DNA of 64,000 nt from Christensenellaceae bacterium. GTDB taxonomy: Bacteria > Bacillota > Clostridia > Christensenellales > Christensenellaceae. A program made the position numbers and the translations under genes. Where the stretch lies: contig AP025580.1 of assembly GCA_022846035.1 (NCBI GenBank), forward strand, positions 248,001 to 312,000. Direction: 5' to 3'. Shown here in pieces: positions 8,786 to 17,327 of the stretch. The notes under the pieces are model-generated. The model saw nothing but the letters and a program-made list of their open reading frames with translations. It was not told the origin of the DNA and searched no databases. How positions within the stretch are numbered: position 1 is the first letter of the stretch; the number at the start of each line of letters is the position of its first letter.

Positions 8786-8812
8786 AAAAACGGCCGAAAA
8801 CGGCCGTTTTTT
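8786..8812. terminator. Bidirectional terminator between aquaporin and KtrA genes
   Basis: ACGGCCG and CGGCCGT arms flank an AAAA loop, with an A-run on the left and six Ts on the right. It can therefore serve both converging genes. Confidence 0.88.
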
Positions 8813-8822
8813 GATGGCATTT

Positions 8823-9476
8823 TTATTTGCTTTCCTCAAGCTTGCTGATCTGTTCTTCAGAACCGATCACGATGACTACATCACCAGCGGAAATACGGTC
8901 GCCGGGCAGGGGATTGACGTTTACGTCCGTTTCGCCATGCCGTATCGCGATCACGCTGAGGCCGTATTTTTTACGGAAGTCAAGGTCAATAAGCGTCTCG
9001 CCCACCCATGAGGCATGTGCCTCCAGCTCGGCAATACCGTAATCGTCCGAAAGTTCGATAAAGTCGAGGATGTTGGACGAAAGCAAATTATGCGCGACGC
9101 GGATGCCCATATCGCGTTCGGGAAACACGACCTTGTCGACACTCATTTTATAAAGCACCTTGGCATGTACCTCGCTTTGCGCTTTGACCAGAACGAGGTC
9201 GATACCCTGCTCCTTGCAGATGAGGGCTGCCATAATGCTGGATTGGATTTCGCCCAGGCATACGCACGCTACGTCAAAATTGCGGATACCGAGCGATTTT
9301 AAGGCATTTTCGTCCGTGGCGTCCGCCTGCACGCCGTGCGTGGCGTAATGCATGGCGTCATTTATTTTTTCTTCATTTTTGTCAATGACGAGCACGTCCG
9401 CTCCCTGTTCTACTAAAGTTTTCGCAACGCTGGTACCGAAGCGGCCTAGGCCAATGACTACATATTGTTTTTTCAT
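8823..9476 (-). CDS. ktrA: Potassium uptake regulatory subunit KtrA/TrkA (RCK domain)
   Basis: Cytoplasmic gating ring of a Ktr-type potassium uptake system; binds nucleotide and controls the KtrB channel. The 217-aa protein has the N-terminal Rossmann motif VIGLGRFGTSVAKTL (GxGxxG) with acidic end DVLVIDKNEE at about 28-37. A C-terminal RCK_C (TrkA_C) domain, about 135-217, is a known c-di-AMP-binding fold in Firmicutes. ATG 9476. It is downstream of ktrB by 43 bp on the same strand, forming a ktrBA unit. Confidence 0.93.
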   Translation of the reverse strand: MKKQYVVIGLGRFGTSVAKTLVEQGADVLVIDKNEEKINDAMHYATHGVQADATDENALKSLGIRNFDVACVCLGEIQSSIMAALICKEQGIDLVLVKAQSEVHAKVLYKMSVDKVVFPERDMGIRVAHNLLSSNILDFIELSDDYGIAELEAHASWVGETLIDLDFRKKYGLSVIAIRHGETDVNVNPLPGDRISAGDVVIVIGSEEQISKLEESK

Positions 9477-9519
9477 AACGCCTCCATTTGCCGTCTTGAT
9501 GGCGGACGGCGTGCCATAG

Positions 9520-10890
9520 TTAACCGATCATGATTTTATCTTCCGGATAACGGAAGTTGCAGCTTTGCTGGCGCGACATACGCTTTGCGAGCGCGAGCGA
9601 TACCGTAAAGAAGCCTACCCTGCCGCCAAACATTGTCAGGATCAGTAGAATCTGGCTCACGGGCGACAGGGATGCCGTAATACCGCACGAAAGCCCGACC
9701 GTGCCGAAAGCGGACGTGACCTCGTAGAGAATATCCGATACGCTGATGTGGTGCTGCTCAAAAATAGAAATCAGCACAGTCACGACCGCCACGGACAGCG
9801 TCGCCAGCGTAATAATCGTGATTGCCCGCAGCACAAGCTGCTTATTGATACGGCGCTTGCCGAGAACCACGTCGTTCTTGCCGCGGATGACGGTCACAAT
9901 GAGCGCCAAAAGCATGATGGCAGTCGTCGTTTTGATACCACCGCCCGTGCCTGAGGGTGATGCGCCGATAAACATCAGCGCGACGGTAGCGATCTTTGAC
10001 GCGGGTGTGAGGTTTGCCTGAGGAATGCTGGCAAAACCGGCTGTGCGCGTCGTCACGGACTGGAAAGCGGCTCCCAGAATCTTATCTCCATCGGTCACGC
10101 CGGGTGCGCCCAGCGTCTTGGGATTGCCTGACTCCATGGCCAGGAAAAAGACGAAGCCGGCCAAAAGAAGAACGCCTGTCGCGATCAATACAATTTTGGT
10201 GTGCAGGGAAAAACGGTACTTATGCCCTTGCCTTGCCTTGCGGTAGAGCTCCACCACGACGAAAAAGCCAAGTCCGCCGATGACGATCAGGCCCATGATG
10301 GTGCCAAGGACAAGAGGGTCCTTAGCGTAGGAGACGATACTGTCTCCCAGCCCCAGAATATCAAAGCCTGCATTACAGAAAGCGGAAACAGAATGAAACA
10401 GGCTGTAATAAATCCCTGTACTGGCGCCGTATTCCGGTATGAAACGAATGGAGAGCAGGAGCATGCCCGCGACCTCTGAAATGAGCGTAACAATGAGCAC
10501 GTTGCGCGTCATGCGCACTACGCCCTGAAGATTGGACTCGTTCAGGGAATCGCGGATTACAAGACGGTCCTTTAAGGTGATACGCCGCCCGAATAACATA
10601 TAAACCATGGAAGTGGCGGTCATAAACCCAATCCCGCCAAGCTGGATTAATACGAGCATCACAAATTGCCCGAAAAGCGTATAGGCTGTACCGATTTCGA
10701 TGACCGTGAGGCCGGTTACGCAGATGGCTGAAGTGGAGGAAAAAAGAGCCGTTAAAAAACCCACCGATTCACCTGAGGTTGAAGCAATCGGCAGGCATAA
10801 CAATATGGCACCTATTAAAATCATTCCGCCAAACCCAAAAACCAGTATTTCCGCCGGATTCAGCGCCCTTCTTTTTTTCAGAATACGCAA
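9520..10890 (-). CDS. ktrB: Potassium uptake channel subunit KtrB/TrkH
   Basis: Membrane-embedded K+ (Na+-coupled) channel of the Ktr system. The four pore repeats with selectivity-filter glycines are visible in order: ICVTGLTV, SAFCNAGFD, TTRTAGFAS and FGTVGLSCG. I place the start at TTG 10888-10890 (456 aa) because TAGGAG sits seven bases before it. A longer reading from 10935 would begin on top of the -10 element and has no ribosome site. Precedes ktrA in a two-gene operon, divergent from spo0A. Confidence 0.92.
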   Translation of the reverse strand: MRILKKRRALNPAEILVFGFGGMILIGAILLCLPIASTSGESVGFLTALFSSTSAICVTGLTVIEIGTAYTLFGQFVMLVLIQLGGIGFMTATSMVYMLFGRRITLKDRLVIRDSLNESNLQGVVRMTRNVLIVTLISEVAGMLLLSIRFIPEYGASTGIYYSLFHSVSAFCNAGFDILGLGDSIVSYAKDPLVLGTIMGLIVIGGLGFFVVVELYRKARQGHKYRFSLHTKIVLIATGVLLLAGFVFFLAMESGNPKTLGAPGVTDGDKILGAAFQSVTTRTAGFASIPQANLTPASKIATVALMFIGASPSGTGGGIKTTTAIMLLALIVTVIRGKNDVVLGKRRINKQLVLRAITIITLATLSVAVVTVLISIFEQHHISVSDILYEVTSAFGTVGLSCGITASLSPVSQILLILTMFGGRVGFFTVSLALAKRMSRQQSCNFRYPEDKIMIG

Positions 10891-10934
10891 AACGTTTCTC
10901 CTATAATGAAGAACTATTCTATAAATCAACTCCA

Positions 10935-10963
10935 ATTATACACGTTTTGCATAAAAAGTACAG
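10935..10963 (-). promoter_or_regulatory. Promoter of ktrBA
   Basis: Reading leftward: CTGTAC (10958-10963, weak -35), 17-base spacer, TATAAT (10935-10940). Its position rules out the longer KtrB start. The remaining DNA up to spo0A showed no riboswitch that I recognise. Confidence 0.5.
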
Positions 10964-11066
10964 TCCCAAGAAAAAACTTTTTCGAAATCTGTAATATTTT
11001 GACGGGTAGCTGAATATATTAATATATAGGAACTTTTTTTAAGGAATTTTACAGGAGGAAAAAGAG

Positions 11067-11840
11067 ATGCTGGAAGCATTGGATGTGCTTATTGTGGAGG
11101 ACGACCGCAAGACCGCAGAGCATTTGGAAAAATATTTAAAAAAGCAGGAGGATATTCATCAGGTAGACCAAGTGCAGTCCGCGCAGGAAGCGCTGGAGAT
11201 GCTCAGGCTCACGCCGTACGACGTAGTGGTGCTGGATTTGGTGATGCCGTCATGCGACGGGTTTGATTTTTTAGAGCGTATGGCCAATATGCGGGAGGTC
11301 GCGCGTCCGGATGCGATCGTGGTTTCGGCGATCAACAGTGAGGAAGTGATCCGCAAAAGCTTTATGCTGGGAGCAAAATATTATATGATCAAGCCGTTCC
11401 AGGATGAAATCATGTACCACAGAATTTGGGATGTGGTACGTTTGAAACAGCCGGGTGCGCAGGAAGCGGGCGTTGTGCTTGTGCAGGAAGGCGCGGACAG
11501 CGAACGGCGCATTACGGATTTGTTCCTAGCGATCGGCGTTCCGCCGCATTTGAAAGGATACCAATATCTGAAAGAAGCGGTGCGTCTGGCGATGGAAAAC
11601 CGTATGATCGTCTATAGTATTACCAAGCAGCTTTATCCCAGGGTGGCCGAACGGTTTGGCGTGACGCCCACCAAAGTGGAGCTGGCGATCCGTCATGCTA
11701 TCGAGGTAATGTGGGAGCGCGGCAATATAGAAGAGCTGAATAAGGCATTGGGATTTCGCGTTAATTGCAACGGACATAAGCCGACGAACGGCGAGTTTAT
11801 CGCGCTTTTGGCGGACAAGCTGCTGAGCCGTGGCGTTTGA
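11067..11840 (+). CDS. spo0A: Stage 0 sporulation response regulator Spo0A
   Basis: Master transcription factor for entry into sporulation, activated by phosphorylation. The 257-aa protein has a receiver domain (1-120) with acidic EDD at 11-13, phospho-acceptor Asp57 in VVVLDLVMP, a Ser at the usual Thr switch position (VVSAIN) and Lys in MIKPF. The Spo0A_C effector domain (about 150-257) reads IGVPPHLKGYQYL, SITKQLYP, KVELAIRHAIEVMWERGN and KPTNGEFIA, which is diagnostic. ATG 11067 has AGGAGG. It is isolated here, without the recN/spoIVB neighbours seen in many relatives, and is divergent from ktrBA. It implies a spore-forming ancestry, not proof of sporulation. Confidence 0.96.
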   Translation: MLEALDVLIVEDDRKTAEHLEKYLKKQEDIHQVDQVQSAQEALEMLRLTPYDVVVLDLVMPSCDGFDFLERMANMREVARPDAIVVSAINSEEVIRKSFMLGAKYYMIKPFQDEIMYHRIWDVVRLKQPGAQEAGVVLVQEGADSERRITDLFLAIGVPPHLKGYQYLKEAVRLAMENRMIVYSITKQLYPRVAERFGVTPTKVELAIRHAIEVMWERGNIEELNKALGFRVNCNGHKPTNGEFIALLADKLLSRGV

Positions 11841-11898
11841 TGGAATATTTATGCATATTTATAATAGAATGAAAAAAAGCCGAAAATGCATAAATGTG

Positions 11899-11978
11899 GA
11901 CTATGTGGATAAGTAAGTGGATAGATTGCCAAAAAAAAGGCTTAATAAAAGTAATTGTGTATGACTATGTGGATAAGT
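11899..11978. repeat. 16-bp direct repeat containing perfect DnaA-box 9-mers
   Basis: GACTATGTGGATAAGT occurs at 11899-11914 and 11963-11978, exactly 64 bp apart. Each copy holds TGTGGATAA, the complement of the consensus DnaA box TTATCCACA (11904-11912, 11968-11976). Degenerate relatives flank the first copy (TGTGGACTA 11895-11903, AGTGGATAG 11916-11924). The stretch 11841-12239 is otherwise gene-free and A/T-rich. It also holds the inverted pair ATTTATGCAT (11847-11856) and ATGCATAAAT (11886-11895). Confidence 0.75.
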
Positions 11979-12239
11979 CGAATAACTTCATGCATATTCG
12001 GACACGTTTGATGAATATTTTGTAAAAAATTGAGAAAATGTATGACTGTAAAAACTGGATAAAATTTCATTCAAGATTTTGCAAAAACGAATAACTCGCT
12101 ATCTTGATGAATAATTATGCAATTGATTTTGGCAAGCGATAGTTAAGTATAAAAGATTCCCGGGAGAAAATTGTTTCGGGATATTTTATTGCCTGGAAAT
12201 CCGAACGCAACAGAGCTTTTAAAATTTAATGCTGTGTAC

Positions 12240-12296
12240 TTGACAATAGTGTGCGATACACAGTATAATGCAAACATAGTGTACGACGCACACTAT
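12240..12296 (+). promoter_or_regulatory. PadR gene promoter with two operator-like dyads
   Basis: TTGACA (12240-12245), 18-base spacer, TATAAT (12264-12269). Dyad 1 (12246-12266) fills the spacer and covers the -10: ATAGTGT GCGAT ACACAGTAT. Dyad 2 (12276-12296) lies over the start-site region: ATAGTGT, seven bases, ACACTAT. The two begin exactly 30 bp apart, so bound dimers would lie near the same face of the helix. This is the classic pattern of PadR autorepression. Confidence 0.8.
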
Positions 12297-12312
12297 TGGA
12301 GGTGACATCGAT

Positions 12313-12651
12313 ATGGATACGCAGGGTGAGATATTAAGCGGGCTGTTGCAGGAATTACGCCGGGGAACGATTGTTATGTGCGTGCTTTCTCAGCTCGATG
12401 AGCCGCGTTACGGCTACTCGCTGGTACAGCGTTTAAACGATGCTGGTATGCCGACGGAAGCAGGAACGCTCTATCCCTTGCTGCGGCGGCTGGAAAAGCA
12501 GGGGCTTTTGAAAAGCGAATGGGAAACGGGCGGAGCTAAGCCGCGTAAGTATTACGCCATTACGCCGGAGGGCACGGAAATTTATCGAAGTCTGCTCCTG
12601 CAGTGGAACAAAATGTCTGCGGTCATCGGACGTATGACGGGGGAGGAATAA
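12313..12651 (+). CDS. PadR family transcriptional regulator
   Basis: Small winged-helix repressor of 112 aa. The family pattern is clear: GTIVMCVLSQLDEPRYGYSL, the wing-adjacent EAGTLYPLLRRLEKQGLLKSEW, and PRKYYAITPEG. ATG 12313 has GGAGGTGAC upstream. The promoter carries two matching dyads, so autorepression is likely. A HAAS-type membrane protein begins two bases after its stop codon. PadR-HAAS pairs are a known Firmicute arrangement, usually acting in envelope or antimicrobial stress responses; the signal here is unknown. Confidence 0.93.
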   Translation: MDTQGEILSGLLQELRRGTIVMCVLSQLDEPRYGYSLVQRLNDAGMPTEAGTLYPLLRRLEKQGLLKSEWETGGAKPRKYYAITPEGTEIYRSLLLQWNKMSAVIGRMTGEE

Positions 12652-12652
12652 C

Positions 12653-13708
12653 ATGACGACACAGGAAATGATCAAAAGGTATATATATGACGTGGCGCGC
12701 CGGCTGCCCTCGGAGCAGAGGGACGACATCAGCCGCGAGCTGCGGAGTCTTATCGACGATATGATGGAGGAACGGGCGGAAAACGGTAAAACGGAGCAGG
12801 AGAATGCTGAGGACGTATTAAAGGAACTGGGCGCGCCGTTTGTGCTGGCAGGAAAATACCGCGATGAGAAAAAGTACCTAATCGGGCCGGAATATTACGA
12901 GCAATATTGGTTCATACTGAAAATCGTGCTTATCGCGGTGACGGTCGGCATGGTCATCGCCTCGATTGTACAGGGCGCGGCATGGATGATCGGCACGCCG
13001 ACGCAGGCGCAGTTTATCAGTAACACGGCCCTGGGCGTGGGAGAAGCGGTCGCCAATATCATCATGGGCCTTGTCCAGGGCTTTGCCTGGGTGACGATTA
13101 TCTTTGTCATTATCGAACGCTGTTCTATCAAGGTCAACATCAAAGAAACAGTTTCGGGCGCGTGGAAACCGCAGGACTTAAAGGATAAGCCAATCCCCAC
13201 GGAAAAAGCGATCATCAAAAAAGGGGATTCGATTGCAGGCATCGTATTCACGGTGGCGGTGATCATCCTTTTCAATTTTGTGCCTTATCTGATGAGTTTC
13301 TGGCTTACCGATGCAAACGGCGTTCTGCATTTTGTACCCCTGTTTAACCTGGAAACCCTGCGGATTTTCCTGCCGCTTTTCAATATTTGTTTTGTGCTTG
13401 GTATTATCCGCGAGGTGCTGCGCGTGGCGGCAGGCAGGCATACCCTGTGGCTGGGGATCGTGACTACAGCACTGAATATAGCGGCCCTCCTCATCGCCTG
13501 CTTTATCTTTTTCAATCCGGCGATCTGGAATATGGATATGATCAGTCAGGCGGCGGCGATCAACCCTCAGTTCCTGGGCGGTTCGGCGGGTACGCTGAGC
13601 GTCTTCTTTGGTTACTTTACCCGTTTCTTTGGCTGTATCCTGATTTTCGCCTTTGCGCTGGACAGCGCGACCTCGCTTTACAAGGGAATCCGCTATGGGC
13701 GCACTTAA
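12653..13708 (+). CDS. PadR-associated membrane protein with N-terminal HAAS-like domain
   Basis: 351-aa membrane protein. Residues 1-75 form a soluble helical domain (IKRYIYDVARRLPSEQRDDI, then ENAEDVLKELG), like the HAAS domains found next to PadR regulators. About six hydrophobic segments follow (near 85-108, 125-150, 190-210, 225-250, 265-285 and 310-335). The start ATG is one base beyond the padR stop, so the pair is co-transcribed and probably coupled. The biochemical role is unknown. It ends just before a strong terminator. Confidence 0.8.
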   Translation: MTTQEMIKRYIYDVARRLPSEQRDDISRELRSLIDDMMEERAENGKTEQENAEDVLKELGAPFVLAGKYRDEKKYLIGPEYYEQYWFILKIVLIAVTVGMVIASIVQGAAWMIGTPTQAQFISNTALGVGEAVANIIMGLVQGFAWVTIIFVIIERCSIKVNIKETVSGAWKPQDLKDKPIPTEKAIIKKGDSIAGIVFTVAVIILFNFVPYLMSFWLTDANGVLHFVPLFNLETLRIFLPLFNICFVLGIIREVLRVAAGRHTLWLGIVTTALNIAALLIACFIFFNPAIWNMDMISQAAAINPQFLGGSAGTLSVFFGYFTRFFGCILIFAFALDSATSLYKGIRYGRT

Positions 13709-13718
13709 TCAATACAAC

Positions 13719-13748
13719 AAAAAACCGCCGCATTTGCGGCGGTTTTTA
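13719..13748 (+). terminator. Terminator after PadR operon
   Basis: AACCGCCGC and GCGGCGGTT arms with an ATTT loop, then Ts. An A-run on the left means it may also serve the converging PEPCK-like gene. Confidence 0.88.
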
Positions 13749-13775
13749 TTTATGCTTTGATAACAGATTGTCGGG

Positions 13776-15434
13776 TCAGATTTTCTCTGCCTGCTGTACA
13801 ACCTTTTTCAGCACGTCCAGCGTTTCGTCGGGCAGCTTATCAAACTCGTCTCTGGAAGAAATAAAGCCGATTCTGTCTTTCATACGCGCGACCAGTTGTT
13901 TTTTATATTCAGCATCCTTAAAGTCCGGATCAAAACCATCAACAGGCAGATAACTCATACCGTCGATATTGCCGAAAGAAGTAAAGGCGGCTGTGCCCTC
14001 GATGATCGCTTCGAGGCTTCCCAGTGTGATTTGCGGCGTGACCTTTTTTTCGCCGAAGTGGCCGGTATTGAAGATATAGCAATCGAGGCCCTTATCGGCA
14101 AACAGGGAACGGAAGCCGATATAGTCGTCCGCCAGCCTGTAGGTACGGAACGGGTTTGCATACGGCTCAACGACGAGCGCATCCGGATCGACGCCGGGAG
14201 CAAGGCGCTCAGCAGTCGTACGCTTGGTCGCGAGAGTCGCGCCCATCGTGGAAGCGAGCACTGGATCGTCGATTTTCATAACCGGCGGCAGCGTCGGATC
14301 TTTCATAAGCCAGATGATCGCGTTGGCGGGCTCGTGGAAAACGTCCACCCTGTTCGGGCTCCATAGCTTGGATTTCATCGCGCGGCCGTTGCCGTTGCGA
14401 ATATCTTCCGTAACGAGAACTTTACGGCCCTTGTCGTCCAGCGTTACACCGTTGTTCTGTACTGTAACAAGGTATTTGTTGTCTTCGGAATCCATCGGGT
14501 AATCCTGCGTTTTATCAAAGTACGCAGGCTCGAGGGCCACGGAGGAAGCGTCGTTCCTGTCGATGACGAAAGCGTCGTCGTGCAGGACGGTAATGTCGTA
14601 TTTACCGCCATGGTGTGCGTGCGTAATCGTGGATTTGCCGCTACCGGAGAGGCCGAATACGCCAGCTACGAATTTGCTGCCATCTTTTAAATTGTAGCGT
14701 TTTTGACCGCCGTGGCAGGAGACGAAGCCGTTGCGGTTGGCGACGCCCCAGGCAAGCGTGAGCGTACCCTTTTTGTGTTCGCCGAAATAGCGCATGCCAA
14801 GCAGGCAGGCGCAGTTGTGCTCGGGAGCAAAGAACGCAAGGCCCATCGGGAAATCCGGATGAGACCACTGCGGGTCGGAGAAGATGTAAAGATCTCCCTC
14901 CGGAATTTCTTTGGACTCGCCGTACATTTTGTAGTATTCTTCTGTCAGATACTGGAAGTTGTAAAGCCAGGAATACATGATGTTTTCCTCGCCCTCCGGA
15001 ATGCAGAGGTGCGCTTTGACCATGAATTCGGGCGCGAGGCCGATATACGCCTGCGCGTGGTAAAGAGTCCGGTTGCGCGTCTGGTAGATCGCTTCGCGGA
15101 TGATAGGACCGAATTTTGCTTCGGTCACAGGCTCGCCGTAATAGTCGTTGCTGCCGAGGATGCAGCGTGCCGCCGCCGCGCGTCCGCCGACGTTGCCGTC
15201 GTTAAAGAGCAGGATCTTCGCGTCGGCCGGAAGCCCCGTTTTTTCCGGCTCGTAGACCGGCAGGTCCGTGACAACGGTCCCGGGAGAATCGTACGCAAGC
15301 TTATAAGCCTCCTTCAGGGATTCTACGGGGTATACGTTGTTACCATAAAAGCCGGTTTCGATGATCGTGCGCATAGCCGAGAAATAAGTGCCTTTTTTGA
15401 TCTCGCCCCATGCATAGTTTTGTTTTGTTGACAT
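13776..15434 (-). CDS. Divergent phosphoenolpyruvate carboxykinase paralogue
   Basis: 552-aa member of the ATP-type PEPCK superfamily, probably interconverting oxaloacetate and PEP with a nucleotide. It aligns by eye with the upstream pckA around the active site: YFGEHKK for YAGEIKK, SCHGGQK for MHCSANM, P-loop GVFGLSGSGKST for FFGLSGTGKTT, and metal site LHDDAF for IGDDEH. The N-terminus is different and lacks the usual TGRSP arginine motif that binds substrate, so specificity may have shifted. Start ATG 15432-15434 has AGGAGG eight bases upstream; a TTG two codons earlier is less likely. It is downstream of pckA but separated from it by a terminator. Confidence 0.85.
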   Translation of the reverse strand: MSTKQNYAWGEIKKGTYFSAMRTIIETGFYGNNVYPVESLKEAYKLAYDSPGTVVTDLPVYEPEKTGLPADAKILLFNDGNVGGRAAAARCILGSNDYYGEPVTEAKFGPIIREAIYQTRNRTLYHAQAYIGLAPEFMVKAHLCIPEGEENIMYSWLYNFQYLTEEYYKMYGESKEIPEGDLYIFSDPQWSHPDFPMGLAFFAPEHNCACLLGMRYFGEHKKGTLTLAWGVANRNGFVSCHGGQKRYNLKDGSKFVAGVFGLSGSGKSTITHAHHGGKYDITVLHDDAFVIDRNDASSVALEPAYFDKTQDYPMDSEDNKYLVTVQNNGVTLDDKGRKVLVTEDIRNGNGRAMKSKLWSPNRVDVFHEPANAIIWLMKDPTLPPVMKIDDPVLASTMGATLATKRTTAERLAPGVDPDALVVEPYANPFRTYRLADDYIGFRSLFADKGLDCYIFNTGHFGEKKVTPQITLGSLEAIIEGTAAFTSFGNIDGMSYLPVDGFDPDFKDAEYKKQLVARMKDRIGFISSRDEFDKLPDETLDVLKKVVQQAEKI

Positions 15435-15575
15435 GCCCAAAGCCTCCTGAAAATTTTAATAATGAACGATTGAAAACATATCACGATATGTTGTGGGAAC
15501 AAATTTACAATCTATCCCATATTATATTAATTCCACATTGATTCCTTTAAACCTTTTATTTCAGAATAATAAAAA

Positions 15576-15606
15576 AAAGACGCCGGTCATGGTGACCGGC
15601 GTCTTT
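15576..15606 (-). terminator. Terminator of pckA
   Basis: Perfect 14-bp stem (AAAGACGCCGGTCA with its complement) and TGG loop, followed on the minus strand by a T-run. It separates pckA from the downstream PEPCK-like gene, which must therefore have its own promoter or rely on read-through. Confidence 0.88.
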
Positions 15607-15627
15607 GATCGTTGCTTTTTCAGGACA

Positions 15628-17214
15628 TTAACCTCTCGGGCCAGCGTCTGTGATGTTTTTGGGCATGTTCGGATATTTCGCAGCAAAGTTATCTGCGAAC
15701 ATCTTGGCAAGCTTTTTGGCGGATTCGTCATAAGCGGCCTTGTCCTGCCAGGTGTCGCGCGGATTCATGATCTCATCCGGAACGTCAGGACAGCTCTGCG
15801 GAACGTCGACATTGAACACGTCGTCGTGTTTGTACTGGGATTTCTCCAGTTCGCCGTTTAAGGCTGCGGTAATCATTGCGCGGGTATATTTTAGCTTCAT
15901 ACGGCTTCCCACTCCATAAGGGCCGCCGGACCAGCCTGTGTTGACAAGATATACCTTGGTATTGTACTTTTTAAGGCGTTCGCCCAGCATTTCCGCGTAT
16001 ACGGCGGGGTCAAGAGGCATAAACGGCGCGCCGAAGCAGGTGGAGAAAGTCGGCTGCGGCTCCGTGACGCCACGCTCCGTACCGGCCAGCTTGGACGTAA
16101 AACCCGTTACAAAGTGATACATCGCAGCATTTTCATCCAGTCTGCTGATGGGCGGCAAAACGCCGAATGCGTCGGCCGTCAGGAAGATCATAACTTTCGG
16201 TATATCGCCTATGCCCGGGATAGCGGCGTTGGAAATAAAGTCTACCGGATAGCCCACACGGGTATTTTCCGTGAGGCTACCGTCAAAGAAATCGGGCACG
16301 CGCGTCACTGGATCAATGATCACGTTTTCAACAAGGCTGCCGAATTTGATCGCGTTGTAGATTTCCGGCTCGCCCTCGGGATCGAGGTTGATTGTTTTTG
16401 CGTAACAGCCGCCCTCAAAGTTAAAGATGCCGTGCTCAGACCAGCCGTGCTCGTCATCACCGATGAGTTTGCGGTTCGGGTCGGCGGACAGCGTCGTTTT
16501 GCCTGTACCGGAAAGACCGAAGAAAACTGCCGTTTCGCCTGTCTGCGGGTCCATGTTGGCAGAGCAGTGCATGGGCAGGACGTTGCTTTCCTTAGGCATG
16601 AGATAGTTCATGACCGAGAATACGCTCTTTTTAATTTCGCCGGCATATTGCGAACCGGCGATGACCACCAATTTTGCCTCGTAATCAATCATGATTGCGG
16701 CTTCGCTGTGTACGCCGTCCACTTCGGGGATACATTTGAAACCGGGCGCGGCGATGATCGTGAAATCCGCCTCGCCGTAGGACGCGAGCTGATCTGCCGT
16801 AGGACGGATCAGAAGCTGGTGAATGAACAGGTTCTCGCTTGCAAGTTCATTGATGATACGGAATTTCTTCGTGTATGCCGGATCGGCGCCTGCAAAACCG
16901 TCAAAAATAAAGACTTCGCGGTTCTGAAGGTAAGCGCACAGCTTCTCCTTGATCGCGTCGAATTTCGCTTTTTCGATGGGAACATTGATTTTGCCCCATT
17001 TGATGTCATCGTGGATACCGGGGGTATCGACCACAAATTTATCTTCGGGGGAACGCCCCGTGTATTTGCCTGTCGTTACAACAAGCGCGCCTTTGTCACT
17101 CAACTGGCCCTCGCCCCTTCTAAGCGCCGCTTCCACAAGCGCTGCGGGGGAGAGGTTACGCCAAACTGCCGTGGGATTCAGAATTCCTAACTTTTCCAGA
17201 CCATACGTTTCCAT
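15628..17214 (-). CDS. pckA: Phosphoenolpyruvate carboxykinase (ATP)
   Basis: Catalyses oxaloacetate + ATP to PEP + CO2 + ADP, or the reverse CO2-fixing direction in fermenting anaerobes. The 528-aa protein is of standard length and keeps all family landmarks: TGKYTGRSPEDKF (about 48), YAGEIKKSVF (about 200), LPMHCSANM, the P-loop FFGLSGTGKTT (about 238), LIGDDEHGW, and ENTRV near 320. ATG 17214 follows AGGAGG. It has its own promoter with an overlapping dyad and ends at a strong terminator. Confidence 0.97.
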   Translation of the reverse strand: METYGLEKLGILNPTAVWRNLSPAALVEAALRRGEGQLSDKGALVVTTGKYTGRSPEDKFVVDTPGIHDDIKWGKINVPIEKAKFDAIKEKLCAYLQNREVFIFDGFAGADPAYTKKFRIINELASENLFIHQLLIRPTADQLASYGEADFTIIAAPGFKCIPEVDGVHSEAAIMIDYEAKLVVIAGSQYAGEIKKSVFSVMNYLMPKESNVLPMHCSANMDPQTGETAVFFGLSGTGKTTLSADPNRKLIGDDEHGWSEHGIFNFEGGCYAKTINLDPEGEPEIYNAIKFGSLVENVIIDPVTRVPDFFDGSLTENTRVGYPVDFISNAAIPGIGDIPKVMIFLTADAFGVLPPISRLDENAAMYHFVTGFTSKLAGTERGVTEPQPTFSTCFGAPFMPLDPAVYAEMLGERLKKYNTKVYLVNTGWSGGPYGVGSRMKLKYTRAMITAALNGELEKSQYKHDDVFNVDVPQSCPDVPDEIMNPRDTWQDKAAYDESAKKLAKMFADNFAAKYPNMPKNITDAGPRG

Positions 17215-17253
17215 AATAACCTCCTAAAAATAGATAGTTTTTACACTTTAATG

Positions 17254-17295
17254 ATGATTAAGAATCATTATACTACGATAGAACGTGTTTGTAAA
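17254..17295 (-). promoter_or_regulatory. pckA promoter with overlapping dyad
   Basis: Reading leftward: TTTACA (17290-17295), 17-base spacer, TATAAT (17267-17272). Immediately downstream, ATGATT AAG AATCAT (17254-17268) forms a 6-bp dyad touching the -10 and transcription start, a good place for a repressor. Confidence 0.65.
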
Positions 17296-17327
17296 ACAAA
17301 TTGTGAAAAAAACTACAAAGAAAATAC

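Noticed and set aside
10964-11066. Sigma-H type promoter for spo0A (GCTGAATAT as -10)
   Set aside because: The -10 pattern fits, but the best -35 match is weak and the spacing is two to three bases too short; Spo0A boxes are also only partial.
11841-12239. Chromosomal replication origin
   Set aside because: Only two perfect DnaA boxes and no dnaA, dnaN, gidA or rpmH nearby; kept instead as a DnaA-box repeat of unknown role.
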